A stretch of 58,993 bases of DNA from Prochlorothrix hollandica PCC 9006 = CALU 1027 (GCF_000332315.1 NZ_KB235933.1:404920-463912); one strand, 5' to 3'; counted from the first letter of the stretch, positions 16,998-27,102 are shown. Numbers and translations are program-made. The notes: generated from the letters alone by a model not told the origin.

Positions 16998-18447
16998 CTT
17001 CCTCAGACAATCGGTTTACATAGTTGACTTTGACCTCCTCTAATAAGTCGGTGATCAAAGATTGTAATTCCGTGAGGGTTTCCTGGCTCTGGAGCGCTTC
17101 CGCAAAGGCGTTGCGAAAGTGGCGGGACAGTTGATCGGTAATTTGCCCCAGGGCTGGATCGTCCAGGGTCAGAGCATTGTAAGTGCCTTGGGAAACTTGG
17201 GTGAGCATCTGGGACACTTGGCCCACCAGTTGTTGGGTCAGTTGGCGGGGTAACGTCGCCATGCCCGGTAGCCGCACCATCGCTTGGTAAATGGGGGTCT
17301 TCTCAATGGCCAGTTCCGCGTTGCGGTGCAGAAAGGCCGCGATATCCGGTTGCAGCCGGGGTAAGACCTGATAAACCATCAATTCCGCCAAACGCCGGGA
17401 AATAACTTCAACCTCGTTGGTATTGTTGAGGTCGATGTATTCCCGCTGGGCTGAGGTGGTCAGCCAGGTGGTGATTTCGCCCCGTTGGACAGAGCTTTGG
17501 ATTTGGTTAATGACCTGGAGGGCAATGACTTCCACGAGTTCCCCGGCGAAGGTGGCCACAAAGCCCCGGCTAAATTGGGAGCGAATGGTTTCCATATTGA
17601 CGAGACCAGAACTTTGGAGGCGGATGCCCACGGGGATGACCCGAAGCCAGCGGAAGACGGGCACCAGTAAAAACAGGTCATACCAACGCCAGAGGAGGGC
17701 TTCCCGCCAGGATAGGCTGGTGTAGCGTCGCTTAATCAGAAAGGTGCGGGCCAAGAGTTCTGTGGCAAAGAAGATTTGGAACCAGATATCGATTTTCCAG
17801 AAGGAATCGACAAAGATGCCGTCTTGGTCAATGGAGCGCACATAGTTAGATTTTTCGATCCGGGGGCGCACGCTGTCTTCAAACCAGGCTAGGGGGGTCT
17901 GGTCTCCGGGGTCCGGTACGGTGGCTAAATACTCCACAGTCCAAAACCGCCGCATGGCTTCCTCGGAGGAGGATTCTTGGAGCCGTCCCCGCACCTGATT
18001 TTTGATGGTTTCGAGGGTGCCCACGCGATCGGCCAACAGAAAGGGATCCTCGGCTAACAGTTGCAGGCTCAGGGTTTGGAGCACTTGGACTTGTTGCGCG
18101 GCCTCTGGGGATTTCAGCCCTGTATCCCGGATTTGCAGCCTCAGTTTATCGAATTCATCCAGGTACCGTTGGGTATCGTCGTTGCGGGTGATCCCTTTCA
18201 TGGGGTCATAGGCCAACATGAAACGGGGAGCGGGGACTTTCCATTCCACCAGGGGGAGATCGCCGCTTAAAAAAAAGTCCCGCAGGGGCAGATAGCTCAG
18301 GTCAAAAAACACCAGACCCAAGTTAGCAGCGGCCAGGGTCGCGGTGATCCCGTCCATAATTTGCAAAAAGCGCGGTTTCTTTTTTCTCATGTTTGGGGAT
18401 GCTGTGGACTGCGGGAGAAGAACGGGAAAGCCAAGGCTTGGTGACAC
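16942..18447 (-). CDS. conserved cyanobacterial-type membrane protein, function unknown
   Basis: Up to 501 residues; the ATG at 18390 (MRKKKPRFLQIMDG) is a plausible alternative that drops 19 residues. A hydrophobic segment near 32-50 (TATLAAANLGLVFFDLSYL) is followed by a large soluble region. Two further hydrophobic stretches lie near 225-245 (IWFQIFFATELLA) and 260-285 (LLWRWYDLFLLVPVFRWLRV). The C-terminal 200 residues are helical, ending in an acidic coiled coil (SEEDFDELLEEVEQLKQQQ). No enzymatic motif is seen. Its 3' end is duplicated 7.7 kb away at 9180, suggesting use as an integration site. Confidence 0.75.
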   Translation of the reverse strand: MSPSLGFPVLLPQSTASPNMRKKKPRFLQIMDGITATLAAANLGLVFFDLSYLPLRDFFLSGDLPLVEWKVPAPRFMLAYDPMKGITRNDDTQRYLDEFDKLRLQIRDTGLKSPEAAQQVQVLQTLSLQLLAEDPFLLADRVGTLETIKNQVRGRLQESSSEEAMRRFWTVEYLATVPDPGDQTPLAWFEDSVRPRIEKSNYVRSIDQDGIFVDSFWKIDIWFQIFFATELLARTFLIKRRYTSLSWREALLWRWYDLFLLVPVFRWLRVIPVGIRLQSSGLVNMETIRSQFSRGFVATFAGELVEVIALQVINQIQSSVQRGEITTWLTTSAQREYIDLNNTNEVEVISRRLAELMVYQVLPRLQPDIAAFLHRNAELAIEKTPIYQAMVRLPGMATLPRQLTQQLVGQVSQMLTQVSQGTYNALTLDDPALGQITDQLSRHFRNAFAEALQSQETLTELQSLITDLLEEVKVNYVNRLSEEDFDELLEEVEQLKQQQAS

Positions 18448-18482
18448 AGGGCAGGTAAGGGGCTTGTGGTTCAGCGCAGGCG

Positions 18483-18514
18483 GGAACCCTCTGGAACCCT
18501 CTGGAACCCTCTGG
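18483..18514 (+). repeat. tandem array, 10-bp unit CTGGAACCCT
   Basis: Three to four consecutive near-identical decamers lie upstream of the 501-residue gene, in the 445-bp gap before glmU. No gene is seen in that gap. Confidence 0.85.
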
Positions 18515-18609
18515 GGCTGCTGGCTAGGGAGACTGAAGTTTGAGTTTTTTGGGGTGGTGGTTTTTTGGTGGTTTAAACACGGTACCTACTGCTAACGGTA
18601 CCCTACTGC

Positions 18610-18657
18610 AAATAGAGTAGGCCAAAAATAGAGTAGGCCAAAAATAGAGTAGGCTAA
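18610..18657 (+). repeat. tandem array, 16-bp unit AAATAGAGTAGGCCAA x3
   Basis: Three copies; the last has one change. It lies in the gap before glmU next to two other arrays of different units. Confidence 0.9.
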
Positions 18658-18752
18658 GTTCCCCCTCTGTAGCAGTGACCTCTCTGCTGGCGATCGTGGT
18701 TTCCTGCTGACCTGCTCCCATCCTGCCTCAACCGACTCAGCCCAGGGGCGTT

Positions 18753-18822
18753 GACTCCATGGCCTAGACTCCATGACCTAGACTCCATGACCTAGACTCC
18801 ATGACCCAGACTCCATGGCCTA
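18753..18822 (+). repeat. tandem array, 14-bp unit GACTCCATGACCTA x5
   Basis: Five adjacent units with single-base variants end 70 bases before the glmU start. Copy number probably varies between strains. Confidence 0.9.
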
Positions 18823-18892
18823 GACAGGTTACCCCCCCACGCTCTACAGTGGCGACTGTTGCTTAAAAACCGTTCCCCCTTAGAAATTCAGC

Positions 18893-20260
18893 ATGGTTGC
18901 AGTCGCCATTCTCGCCGCCGGTAAAGGAACTCGCATGAAGTCGGGTCTTCCCAAGGTTTTGCATCAACTGGGGGGCCGATCTCTGGTGGAATGGGTCATC
19001 CGCAGCATTGAACCCCTCCCCATCAGCCACACCTTTGTGATTGTGGGTTATCAAGCTGAGTCCGTGCAGATAGCCCTCCAGGACTATCCCCACCTCACCT
19101 TTGTGCAACAGCAGCAGCAATTGGGAACGGGCCATGCCGTGCAGCAGGTGATGCCCTATCTGGAGGGGTTTGAGGGGGAATTGCTGGTGCTAAACGGGGA
19201 CGTGCCCCTGTTGCGCACCGAGACCCTGGAGCAGTTGCTGGAGACCCATAGAACCGAAAGCAACCAGGCCACCCTCCTCACGGCCCAGGCTCCTGATCCC
19301 CAGGGCTATGGTCGCGTTTTTTGTGACAGTAACAACCGTCTCACCCAAATTATTGAACACCGGGACTGTACCCCCGCCCAGCGCCAGAATCACCGCATTA
19401 ATGCGGGGGTCTATTGTTTTTCCTGGCCTGCCCTGGCCCAAGCTCTGCCCCGCCTCACCAGCGCCAATGATCAGCAGGAATATTACCTGACGGATGTGGT
19501 CAACCACCTTAGCCCCATTACGGCCTTGGATGTGGAGGATTTCCACGAAACCTTGGGCATTAACGATCGCCGACAACTGGCGGAAGCCTATGAGGTGCTG
19601 CAAACCCGCATCAAGGATCGATGGATGATGGCGGGGGTGACCCTCATTGATCCCGATAGCATTACCCTGGATGACGCGGTGGACTTGGGGGCTGATGTGG
19701 TCATTGAACCCCAAACCCATCTGCGGGGCCGGACTGCCATCGGTGCGGGCTGTCGCATTGGTCCCAATAGCTTGATTGAAAATAGTCAGGTGGGGGCGGG
19801 CAGCACGGTGTTGTATTCCGTCCTCACCGATAGTCAGGTGGGGGAACAGTGCCGGGTGGGTCCCTTTGCCCATTTGCGGGGGGAGGCCCAGGTGGGCGAT
19901 CGCTGTCGGGTGGGCAATTTTGTGGAAATCAAGAAATCCCAGGTGGGCGATCGCTCCAATGTTGCCCATTTGTCCTATCTAGGGGATGCCACCTTGGGTC
20001 AGGCGGTCAATGTGGGGGCGGGCACTATTACCGCCAATTACGACGGTGTGCATAAGCACCCCACGGTCATTGGCGATGGCACTAAGGTGGGGGCCAATAG
20101 TGTGCTGGTGGCTCCCCTGACGGTGGGCAGTGGGGTGACGATCGCCGCTGGATCCACCATTACGGAGGATGTGCCCGATGGAGCTTTGGCCCTGGGTCGC
20201 AGTCGTCAGGTGGTGAAGCCGGACTGGACACCGCGATCGATCCAATCCCCCACCCCATAA
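18893..20260 (+). CDS. glmU: bifunctional GlmU: GlcNAc-1-P uridyltransferase / GlcN-1-P acetyltransferase
   Basis: The 455-residue product makes UDP-GlcNAc for peptidoglycan and lipopolysaccharide from glucosamine-1-phosphate, acetyl-CoA and UTP. The N-terminal pyrophosphorylase has [15 protein letters not shown] with the signature Arg and Lys, then GTGHAVQQ and LNGDVPLL. From about 250 a left-handed beta-helix of hexapeptide repeats ([29 protein letters not shown]) forms the acetyltransferase. Length matches the family (about 455). It stands alone on its strand, ending 39 bases before a small membrane protein gene. Confidence 0.97.
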   Translation: MVAVAILAAGKGTRMKSGLPKVLHQLGGRSLVEWVIRSIEPLPISHTFVIVGYQAESVQIALQDYPHLTFVQQQQQLGTGHAVQQVMPYLEGFEGELLVLNGDVPLLRTETLEQLLETHRTESNQATLLTAQAPDPQGYGRVFCDSNNRLTQIIEHRDCTPAQRQNHRINAGVYCFSWPALAQALPRLTSANDQQEYYLTDVVNHLSPITALDVEDFHETLGINDRRQLAEAYEVLQTRIKDRWMMAGVTLIDPDSITLDDAVDLGADVVIEPQTHLRGRTAIGAGCRIGPNSLIENSQVGAGSTVLYSVLTDSQVGEQCRVGPFAHLRGEAQVGDRCRVGNFVEIKKSQVGDRSNVAHLSYLGDATLGQAVNVGAGTITANYDGVHKHPTVIGDGTKVGANSVLVAPLTVGSGVTIAAGSTITEDVPDGALALGRSRQVVKPDWTPRSIQSPTP

Positions 20261-20299
20261 AGTCTCTGTTTTGGTTCCCCTCCCCGGTGCGCGTTGCCC

Positions 20300-20506
20300 A
20301 TGGCTCCAACCCCTAGTCCCGCCAGTATTCTCGCCTTTTTAGTCAAGGTTTTCGGCCTATCCCTGGGGCTATCGCTGCTGATTAAGTACGGGGGTCCACT
20401 GTTGCCCCTGCCGGCCACCTCTGGGGTGGCTTTGGCCATGGTTCTGGCCTTACCCCTGACTATGACCGCTGTGTTGAGCTGGCAGCGCTGGCGGCAACGG
20501 CCTTAG
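20300..20506 (+). CDS. small two-helix membrane protein, function unknown
   Basis: The ATG at 20300 gives 68 residues; a TTG six bases upstream is less likely. Two hydrophobic helices (ILAFLVKVFGLSLGLSLLI and VALAMVLALPLTMTAVLSW) flank a Gly/Pro-rich turn, and the C-terminus is basic (QRWRQRP). It lies just after glmU and is probably co-transcribed. Hydrophobicity and coding character support a real gene; no family is claimed. Confidence 0.6.
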   Translation: MAPTPSPASILAFLVKVFGLSLGLSLLIKYGGPLLPLPATSGVALAMVLALPLTMTAVLSWQRWRQRP

Positions 20507-20523
20507 ATTTTGGATGACAGGGT

Positions 20524-20649
20524 GCATCCCGTTGGGGCGGCCCTCACCCTAAATCCCTATCCCAGAACGGGATAGGGACTTGAACGGTCTGGCTCCCCGT
20601 CTCCCGCCCTGGGAGAAGGGGCTGGGGGATGAGGGAAGAGCAAGTTGCC
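20524..20649 (-). repeat. hairpin-rich dispersed repeat, minus orientation
   Basis: An inverted copy of the repeat at 23313-23438. It holds a hairpin with 9-bp arms CCCTATCCC/GGGATAGGG and the block TCTCCCGCCCTGGGAGAAGG. The two copies flank the selD fusion gene and may serve as bidirectional terminators. Confidence 0.85.
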
Positions 20650-20677
20650 CAACTGACTCCCACCCGGTTAAACCAGC

Positions 20678-23161
20678 CTAAACCAGCAGCACCCCAGGGC
20701 GATCGTCCGGCATCAGTTGCACCATCCCCACCAGGGCACTGGCACCATAGCCCCCCTGCCGCAGGTGCCGTAAACAGGATTGAGCCTGATCCAAGGGCAC
20801 CGCCGCCAGCAGTCCCCCCGCCGTTTGGGGGTCGCACAATAGCCCTTGGAGGGGGAGAGACGGCGCGATCGATCGGGGATCCAGCCATTGCAAAGCCTGG
20901 GCATTTTGGGGGTGGAGGGAACTAAAAATACCCCGGTTCCAGGTGTCTTTGGCTCCCGGTAACCGAGGAATGGCACTGGACTCTAGGCGCACCGAGACCC
21001 CGGAGGCCCGCACCATTTCCACCACATGGCCCAGGAGTCCAAAGCCCGTAATGTCGGTGCAGGCGGTGGTGCCGTGGTGGCGAAAAATGTCTAGGGCTGG
21101 GGCATTGGACTGCACCATGGCAGCGATCGCCCCATCCACCCAGTAGCCCTTAACCCGTCCCTGCATTGCCCCCGCCATCAGGGTCCCGGTGCCCAAGGGC
21201 TTGGTTAGAATCAGCACCTGTCCCGGCTTCAGCCCCCCCTTAGACCAAAGGGCATTGCGATCGCCCCAGCCGTTGCAGCTCAGCCCAAAGGCCAGCCCCT
21301 GGCCCGTGGTGGTGTGGCCCCCCACCAAGTCCACCCCCAGGGGAGCCAACACCCGCAACGCCCCCGCCAAAACCTGATAGAGGGTTTCTTCCTGGAGGGC
21401 GGGGCTGCCGGGGTTCAGGGTGACCAGGGCCAGGGCACTGTGGGGGGTGGCTCCCATGGCCAAGAGATCATTGAGGCAGTGGTTGGCGGTAATTTGGCCA
21501 AAAACAAAGGGATCGGACACCAGGGCCGGGAAAAAATCCACGGTTTGCACCAAGACTTTCCCAGGGGGGATCTGCAAGACGGCGGCATCATCGGGGCAGT
21601 CTAGCCCCACTAGGGTGTCGGGGGAGGTGGCGGGCCGTAAGTCCCGCAGCCGGTGCAGCACCCGATCGAGGCTCTGGGCACCCACCTTGGACCCACACCC
21701 GGCACAGGGGGGCGGCAGGGGAGCGGGGTTCGCGGTCCAGGGCGATCGCCGGGGGGGCGGCGGGGCAGCCATCATCCCAGGGGGCAGATCCGTAAATTGG
21801 GCCATGAACTGGAGATCGATGCGGTTTTTCCAGTACCAGAGCCACGGGGCAAACCCCAGACTCCAGATCCCCCGTGAGGCCAGGGCACGGCCTTGACCAT
21901 CGCCAATCAGGGCGAGAATCTGGCGCTGGGGAATGAAGGGGCGGAGGGGTTGACCCTGGCAGAGGCGCTGCAAATTCTCAAACAGGGGTTTACCCTGGCG
22001 CACCGCAAAGACCCCCGCCTTGGGTCGGGGCTGGCCCTCCAGGCTGGCAATGTCCCCCGTTGCTAAGACCTGGGGATGGGAGAGGGATTGGAGGCTGGGT
22101 CCAACCCGCACAAACCCGCGATCGTCGGTGGCCAGACCCGACTGCTGTAGCCAGGGGGGCGCACTGGCCTGGGTGACCCAAAAGAGGCGATCGCAGACGA
22201 GACTGCGGCCCGATCGCTGTTGCAACTGGTACCGTTGCCCCGTGTACCGTTGCCCCGTGGACCGTTGGCTATCGTCGGGATCCGGCACCACTGCGGTGAC
22301 GGTTTCTCCCCAGTGGGTCACCACCCCCAAGCGGTTTAAGAGGGATTGGAATTGGCGCTGCACCCGCAGATTGTGGCCCGTGAGGGGGGCGTTGCCCCGG
22401 TGAATCAGATGGAAGGTGACGGGAAGGGTGACGGGGAAGGTGACGGGGAGCAGGCGATCACCTTGAACCTTGGGGGGGGCGCTGGGTTCCCAGGTGGGGC
22501 GGAGGGCATTGGGGGATGGTTCCAGGGTAGACCCATGGCGGTAGAAATTCTGGAGTCGCGATCGCAAGGCCAGCAGCAGTTCCACTCCCCCGGCCCCTCC
22601 CCCCACCACAGCCCATTGCCGCCGCCGTTGGGGATCGGCCTCGACCTCAGCCAGCAGTGCATTCCACCCCTGCAAAAATTCTGGCACCGGCTTCGCCGCC
22701 AAGGCATACTCCGCCGCCCCGGGCACCCCGTCCACCGTTGGCGTGCTGCCGATATCCAAGGATAGCCACTGGAAGGCGACGGGGGGATGGGTTTGGCATA
22801 GAACCCGGTTTTGGTTTAAATCAAGGCCAATGGCGCGATCGAGGTAAAACTGCGCCCCCGCAAACTGGGCCAGTTGCCGTAGATCAATGTGGCAGCTATC
22901 AAAATCATAAAACCCGGCCACATGACCGGGTAACATGCCGGAATAGGGGGTATGGGTTTGATCGGTGATCAGGGTCAGACGAACCCCCGGCAATGGGTTC
23001 ATGCCCCAGAGTTTCAGGACAATGGCATGGCTATGGCCTCCTCCCACCAGCACCAGCTCTTGGTGGGGTTCGGGGGAGAGGGGAGCGGTCTGGCCTTGAA
23101 CCCAGGATTTGACGGAATGCCCCAGGGTACGGACGGGATGGGACCAAGGATCGCGCTTCAC
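20678..23161 (-). CDS. selD: fusion of FAD/NAD(P)-dependent oxidoreductase and selenide,water dikinase
   Basis: The 827-residue product has two parts. The N-terminal 390 residues are an NDH2-like pyridine-nucleotide disulfide oxidoreductase: LVLVGGGHSHAIVLKLWG binds FAD, VVGGGAGGVELLLAL is a second Rossmann fold, and LATGDIASL is the C-terminal FAD motif. From about 480 follows a complete SelD: CAGCGSK contains the catalytic Cys and Lys, TVDFFPALVSDPFVFGQI and GGHTTTGQGLAFGLS line the ATP site, and DITGFGLLGH follows. SelD makes selenophosphate from selenide and ATP. The fusion is known from cyanobacteria and some other bacteria; the oxidoreductase may deliver reduced selenium, which is an inference. 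No selenocysteine genes are in the window. Confidence 0.93.
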   Translation of the reverse strand: MKRDPWSHPVRTLGHSVKSWVQGQTAPLSPEPHQELVLVGGGHSHAIVLKLWGMNPLPGVRLTLITDQTHTPYSGMLPGHVAGFYDFDSCHIDLRQLAQFAGAQFYLDRAIGLDLNQNRVLCQTHPPVAFQWLSLDIGSTPTVDGVPGAAEYALAAKPVPEFLQGWNALLAEVEADPQRRRQWAVVGGGAGGVELLLALRSRLQNFYRHGSTLEPSPNALRPTWEPSAPPKVQGDRLLPVTFPVTLPVTFHLIHRGNAPLTGHNLRVQRQFQSLLNRLGVVTHWGETVTAVVPDPDDSQRSTGQRYTGQRYQLQQRSGRSLVCDRLFWVTQASAPPWLQQSGLATDDRGFVRVGPSLQSLSHPQVLATGDIASLEGQPRPKAGVFAVRQGKPLFENLQRLCQGQPLRPFIPQRQILALIGDGQGRALASRGIWSLGFAPWLWYWKNRIDLQFMAQFTDLPPGMMAAPPPPRRSPWTANPAPLPPPCAGCGSKVGAQSLDRVLHRLRDLRPATSPDTLVGLDCPDDAAVLQIPPGKVLVQTVDFFPALVSDPFVFGQITANHCLNDLLAMGATPHSALALVTLNPGSPALQEETLYQVLAGALRVLAPLGVDLVGGHTTTGQGLAFGLSCNGWGDRNALWSKGGLKPGQVLILTKPLGTGTLMAGAMQGRVKGYWVDGAIAAMVQSNAPALDIFRHHGTTACTDITGFGLLGHVVEMVRASGVSVRLESSAIPRLPGAKDTWNRGIFSSLHPQNAQALQWLDPRSIAPSLPLQGLLCDPQTAGGLLAAVPLDQAQSCLRHLRQGGYGASALVGMVQLMPDDRPGVLLV

Positions 23162-23312
23162 GGGCTTAAAAATTAAGGGATATCAACTTCAGCCAGGACA
23201 GTGGGGCGATCCGCGCCCGACTGTCTCGTTAATCTTGTCCCGCTTGAAGCGGGAACCCAACTTAAGGGTTGGGCGAATAACAAACGGGGGTTTATTGGGA
23301 GCCTCCCCGTTT

Positions 23313-23438
23313 GGCAACTTGTTCTTCCCTCATCCCCCAGCCCCTTCTCCCAGGGCGGGAGCAGGGGAGCCAGACCGTTCAAGTCCCTATCCCGTTCTGG
23401 AAGAGGGATTTAGGGTGAGGGCCGCCACAGCGAGATGT
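23313..23438 (+). repeat. hairpin-rich dispersed repeat, plus orientation
   Basis: Partner of 20524-20649. Relatives lie at 28443-28490 (partial) and at 43128-43202 plus 45106-45171, where an IS splits the unit. Conserved blocks include CCCTCATCCCCCAGCCCC and GGGATTTAGGGTGAGGG. Confidence 0.85.
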
Positions 23439-23445
23439 ACCCGGT

Positions 23446-24609
23446 TTATTGAACCGCGTTGACAATCTCGGCAATTTCCTGTTGTTCCAGGGGAGTGGTT
23501 TCTGGCAGCATTTGGCGCACGTCCGTAATCAGCCAATCGAGGGCTGCTGCTTGCATATCAATGGCGGTGCCAGTTTTATCGACGCAATAGCGACCAAACA
23601 CCAACTTATCCACCAACCGCACATCGGGACCCAAACGGGAGTATTCAAAAATAACGCTATTTTCCACCAGGGCACCGCTACAAATGCGGCAGTTGGGACC
23701 AATCATGGACGGCCCAATAATGGTGGCCCCATCTTCAATGCAGGTCATGCCGCCAATGTAAACCGGTCCCTGGAAGTTGACCTTATCCCAATTGACCGAC
23801 ACATTCAGCCCCGTATAGATGCCGGGACGCACCTCTTTGCCGGGAATGGACACATTGCGTACCTTGCCTGACAGCACATCCCGCACGGCGTTCCAGTAGT
23901 CTGGCACCTTGCCAATGTCCACCCACTCAAATTCCATGGGAATGGCATAGAACGGGGCATCCATGGCCACCAACTGGGGGAACAAGTCGCCGCCAATGTC
24001 ATAGACCTGGCCGGAGGGGATATAGTCGAGAATCTCCGGCTCGAAGATGTAAATACCGGTGTTGATGGTGGTGCTGAGGGCTGCTTCTACGGTGGGTTTT
24101 TCCTGGAAGGCTTTGATGCGGCCTTCCTCATCGGTCACCACGACTCCATAACTGGGCACTTCTTCGAGGGGAACGGTTTTGGTGATAATGGTGGCGATCG
24201 CCCCCTTCTCCCGATGCCACTGCACCGCCACCGACAGATCCAGGTCAATCAGACCATCCCCACACAACACCACAAAGGTTTCATCAAAAAAGGGGTTGAA
24301 GTCTTGGATCCGGCGCATTCCCCCCGCCGATCCCAGGGCTTCCCCGATCAGATTGCCATCCACAATCCGCCCCTCAAAGGAATAGCCCAGTTGCACCCCA
24401 AACCGTTGGCCATCCCGAAAATAGTTTTCGATTTCATTGGCCAGATGGCTGACATTAACCATGATTTCCGTAAACCCATGCCGCCGCAGTAGTTCCAACA
24501 GAAACTCCATTACTGGCTTTTCCAAAATGGGAATCATGGGTTTGGGGATGGTGTAGGTAATGGGACGGACGCGGGTCCCTTTACCAGCGGCCAAAATCAT
24601 GGCTTTCAT
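23446..24609 (-). CDS. NDP-sugar pyrophosphorylase (glucose-1-P nucleotidyltransferase-like)
   Basis: The 387-residue product joins a sugar-1-phosphate to a nucleotide. The N-terminal Rossmann-like domain shows [33 protein letters not shown] (metal Asp), YGVVVTDEEGRI and FQEKP. From about 265 a left-handed beta-helix tail (YIGGMTCIEDGATIIGPSMI) resembles mannose-1-phosphate guanylyltransferase-type enzymes. Specificity (GDP-mannose versus UDP- or dTDP-glucose) cannot be read from sequence. It probably supplies polysaccharide synthesis, but no glycosyltransferases are adjacent. Confidence 0.88.
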   Translation of the reverse strand: MKAMILAAGKGTRVRPITYTIPKPMIPILEKPVMEFLLELLRRHGFTEIMVNVSHLANEIENYFRDGQRFGVQLGYSFEGRIVDGNLIGEALGSAGGMRRIQDFNPFFDETFVVLCGDGLIDLDLSVAVQWHREKGAIATIITKTVPLEEVPSYGVVVTDEEGRIKAFQEKPTVEAALSTTINTGIYIFEPEILDYIPSGQVYDIGGDLFPQLVAMDAPFYAIPMEFEWVDIGKVPDYWNAVRDVLSGKVRNVSIPGKEVRPGIYTGLNVSVNWDKVNFQGPVYIGGMTCIEDGATIIGPSMIGPNCRICSGALVENSVIFEYSRLGPDVRLVDKLVFGRYCVDKTGTAIDMQAAALDWLITDVRQMLPETTPLEQQEIAEIVNAVQ

Positions 24610-24915
24610 AGGATTGCACTCAGTAAATTGGAATTAATTAGCAGGGGTGCCCACCGTCGTTGCCCAGTCGTTGCCCAGTCGTTGCCTAGTCATTGCCTCG
24701 TCATGATCCACGGTAGGCGTGACCCACGGTAGGCGTAACCTACGCTAGTTGTGACTCACAGTGGTTTTTGCCTGTGGCCAACGGGTCATCAGCCACGGTA
24801 ATGGTTGTCCACGGTGGTTCACGGTGGTCCACGGTAGTAATGATGGTAGCGCGATCTGGGAACTGGCTAAAACTATGGCACGGTTTAGGTTGCCCCTGAG
24901 GTCTCCCCCCCCCAG
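24610..24915. repeat. intergenic tandem repeats (CGTTGCCCAGT; CCACGGTAGGCGT)
   Basis: Between the pyrophosphorylase and scpA genes are about three and a half 13-bp units of TCGTTGCCCAG type (24655-24697), two CCACGGTAGGCGT units (24709-24740) and a CCACGGTGGTT cluster (24806-24838). No coding region is apparent. Confidence 0.75.
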
Positions 24916-25767
24916 TTAACCGGAGTTGGGCATGGAGGGGTCTGCGGGTTGGGGGAAGGGTACCACCGTAGCGGGGGAGATGAGGCGCAGGTGTAGGGGT
25001 TCGTAGAGATGGGCTTGGGATAGCTCTACCTTGGATTGGGCCGATAGGAGCAACAAAGCCCAGAAGACTCCGACTCGATCGGGGGTTTCTCGGCCAAAGT
25101 GGGGATGGATGCCCATTTGTTGGTGCCAAGTTTCCACTAACGCATCAAAATCCAACCAGTCTCCCTCCGGTACCAGGGCGAGCCATTGGTTTTCTAAAAA
25201 TAGACCGAGGCTTTCCGCTAACTCGGCGGGGTTCTCCTGGTAGGACAGTTGATTGATGGCGCGGCTGGTTTGGCGATCGCTGGGGGGCTTGGGCTGGCGG
25301 GATTTGGGCCGGGGGGATGAGTGATCCATGGCCTCCCCCATTAGCTCCAGTTGCTCAATCAGTTCCGTCAGGGTGACGGGGCGTTGGGGTGGGGGTTGGG
25401 CGACGGCGCGGCGACGGAGTTGGCGTTCCAGGTTGGTGGGCAGGGGAATAATGTTGCTGGGGATATCCTCCGGCAAAAACTCCTCCCCCTCCTCCAGGGA
25501 GTCCTCCGACAGCCGAGCCAGGGTGTCTGCCTTCAGCAACACCAACATCGATCCATAAAGAAAGGCTTGGCCTGATTCTGAAAGGTTGGCTTCGTAGTTG
25601 GGGGCAGCGCTGGGCCGATCGCCGCGCCCCGCATTGCCTAAATCTAGATCCAGTTCTGCCAGGAAGCGATCGATAACATCCACAACTTGGACATCCCAGG
25701 GATTAATCTCCCCCTGGTCTGCCATTTCAATTAAGAGGGCGATCGCCCGTTGGGCCGGTGAAGCCAT
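24916..25767 (-). CDS. scpA: segregation and condensation protein A
   Basis: The 283-residue product is the kleisin of the SMC-ScpAB condensin. The N-terminal AIALLIEMADQGEINPWDVQVVDVIDRFLAEL is the SMC-binding helical region; the helical AFLYGSMLVLLKADTLARL follows. The C-terminal VGVFWALLLLSAQSKVELSQ and LHLRLI are the winged-helix segment that touches the SMC cap. The middle is Pro/Ser/Arg-rich and variable, as in cyanobacterial ScpA. ScpB and SMC are not in the window. Confidence 0.88.
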   Translation of the reverse strand: MASPAQRAIALLIEMADQGEINPWDVQVVDVIDRFLAELDLDLGNAGRGDRPSAAPNYEANLSESGQAFLYGSMLVLLKADTLARLSEDSLEEGEEFLPEDIPSNIIPLPTNLERQLRRRAVAQPPPQRPVTLTELIEQLELMGEAMDHSSPRPKSRQPKPPSDRQTSRAINQLSYQENPAELAESLGLFLENQWLALVPEGDWLDFDALVETWHQQMGIHPHFGRETPDRVGVFWALLLLSAQSKVELSQAHLYEPLHLRLISPATVVPFPQPADPSMPNSG

Positions 25768-25787
25768 AACTCAGGTGCCATGATGTG

Positions 25788-25838
25788 CAGCAAATAGTGC
25801 AGCGAATAGTGCAGCAAATAGTGCAGCGAATAACTAAT
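25788..25838 (+). repeat. tandem array, 12-bp unit AGTGCAGCRAAT
   Basis: Four consecutive units alternating CAAAT and CGAAT lie between scpA and coaBC. Confidence 0.85.
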
Positions 25839-25845
25839 CTGTTGC

Positions 25846-27102
25846 TTAAGGGGCTAAATCTCGGCAAAAATCCAAAATTTGGTGGGCCAAGGCTAGTTTA
25901 GTACAGGGAGAGATGGCCCGTTGGCGACCGGCGCGATCGAGGATCACCGCCTGGTTCCAACCACTGCCGAAACCACTATTGGGCTGGTCAATGGGGTTGG
26001 CCACGATGGCATCTAAGCCCTTCCGCTGCAACTTACCCAGGGCTGGGGTCACAATATCACCGCTTTGGGCTGCAAAACCGATTAACCGTTGGTGGGGTTG
26101 CTTGCGCTGGGCCAAGGTCGCCACCAGATCCGGGACGGGTTCCAGGGGTAAGGTGGTGGCCAGATCGGCCTTAGCTACTTTGACCGCACTGTAGGCGGTT
26201 GGTCGCAGATCCGCCACCGCCGCCGCCATCACCAGCCAATCCTGCTGGGGGAATAACGCCTCCAGTTGCTGCTGCATCTGGGCCGCTTGGGTGACCCGAT
26301 GGCACACGATGCTAGTGCCTGCGATCGCCGCCTCCAGTTCCTCGTTTTCTAGCCCCGTGCCTTGGATTAAGGTAACCTTGGCTCCCCGATGGGCCGCTGC
26401 CTGGGCCAGGGCCACTCCCATGCGCCCCGTGGCCGGATTCCCTAAAAAGCGCACCGGATCCCAATATTCCTGGGTTCCCCCCGCCGTCACCAACACCCGC
26501 TGATGCTGCCAATCCTGCTGTCCGCCGCTGTGGAGAAGGGACTGGAGATGGGCCAAAATCGTGGCCGGTTCCACCATGCGCCCTGCCCCCTGGCGATCGC
26601 AGGCCAAGATCCCCGATCCGGGAGCCATCCCGTGGTAACGGGGTTGGGCCAACAGGGTCTGCCAATGGTGTTGGACAATGGGCTGCTCCCACATATCCGT
26701 GTTCATGGCCGGGGCCAGCAAAATGGGACAGTGGGAAGCCAGAACCGTATTGGTCAATAAATTATCGGCCAACCCTAGGGCCAACTTAGCTAAGGTTTGG
26801 GCCGTCAAGGGGGCAATGACCATCACTTCCGCCCATTCCCCCAGTTCAATGTGGAGGGGGCGGGGGGAGTGGTCGGCCCACAGATCTGCGTCGGTATAGG
26901 CCCGGTGGCGGCAGAGGGTGCTGAAGCTGAGGGGGGTAATAAATTGCTGGGCGGTTTGGGTTAAGAGGGCACGCACCTGGGCTTGATCCTTGGCCAGGGC
27001 TGAGGCCACCGTGCAGAGTTTGTAGGCAGCAATGCCGCCGGTAATGCCCAAGACAATGCGGCGATCGCCCCACAGGGTCGGTAAAGGGGTGGCACTAGTC
27101 AT
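25846..27102 (-). CDS. coaBC: bifunctional CoaBC: PPC decarboxylase / PPC synthetase
   Basis: The 418-residue product catalyses two coenzyme A steps: joining 4'-phosphopantothenate to cysteine and decarboxylating the product. The N-terminal flavoprotein (HFCD) domain shows [13 protein letters not shown], a substrate-binding APAMNTDMW and the loop Cys in [13 protein letters not shown]. The C-terminal CoaB domain has [20 protein letters not shown], the segment [14 protein letters not shown] and KRK-like positions. Length is normal. It lies 79 bases upstream of scpA on the same strand. Confidence 0.95.
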   Translation of the reverse strand: MTSATPLPTLWGDRRIVLGITGGIAAYKLCTVASALAKDQAQVRALLTQTAQQFITPLSFSTLCRHRAYTDADLWADHSPRPLHIELGEWAEVMVIAPLTAQTLAKLALGLADNLLTNTVLASHCPILLAPAMNTDMWEQPIVQHHWQTLLAQPRYHGMAPGSGILACDRQGAGRMVEPATILAHLQSLLHSGGQQDWQHQRVLVTAGGTQEYWDPVRFLGNPATGRMGVALAQAAAHRGAKVTLIQGTGLENEELEAAIAGTSIVCHRVTQAAQMQQQLEALFPQQDWLVMAAAVADLRPTAYSAVKVAKADLATTLPLEPVPDLVATLAQRKQPHQRLIGFAAQSGDIVTPALGKLQRKGLDAIVANPIDQPNSGFGSGWNQAVILDRAGRQRAISPCTKLALAHQILDFCRDLAP

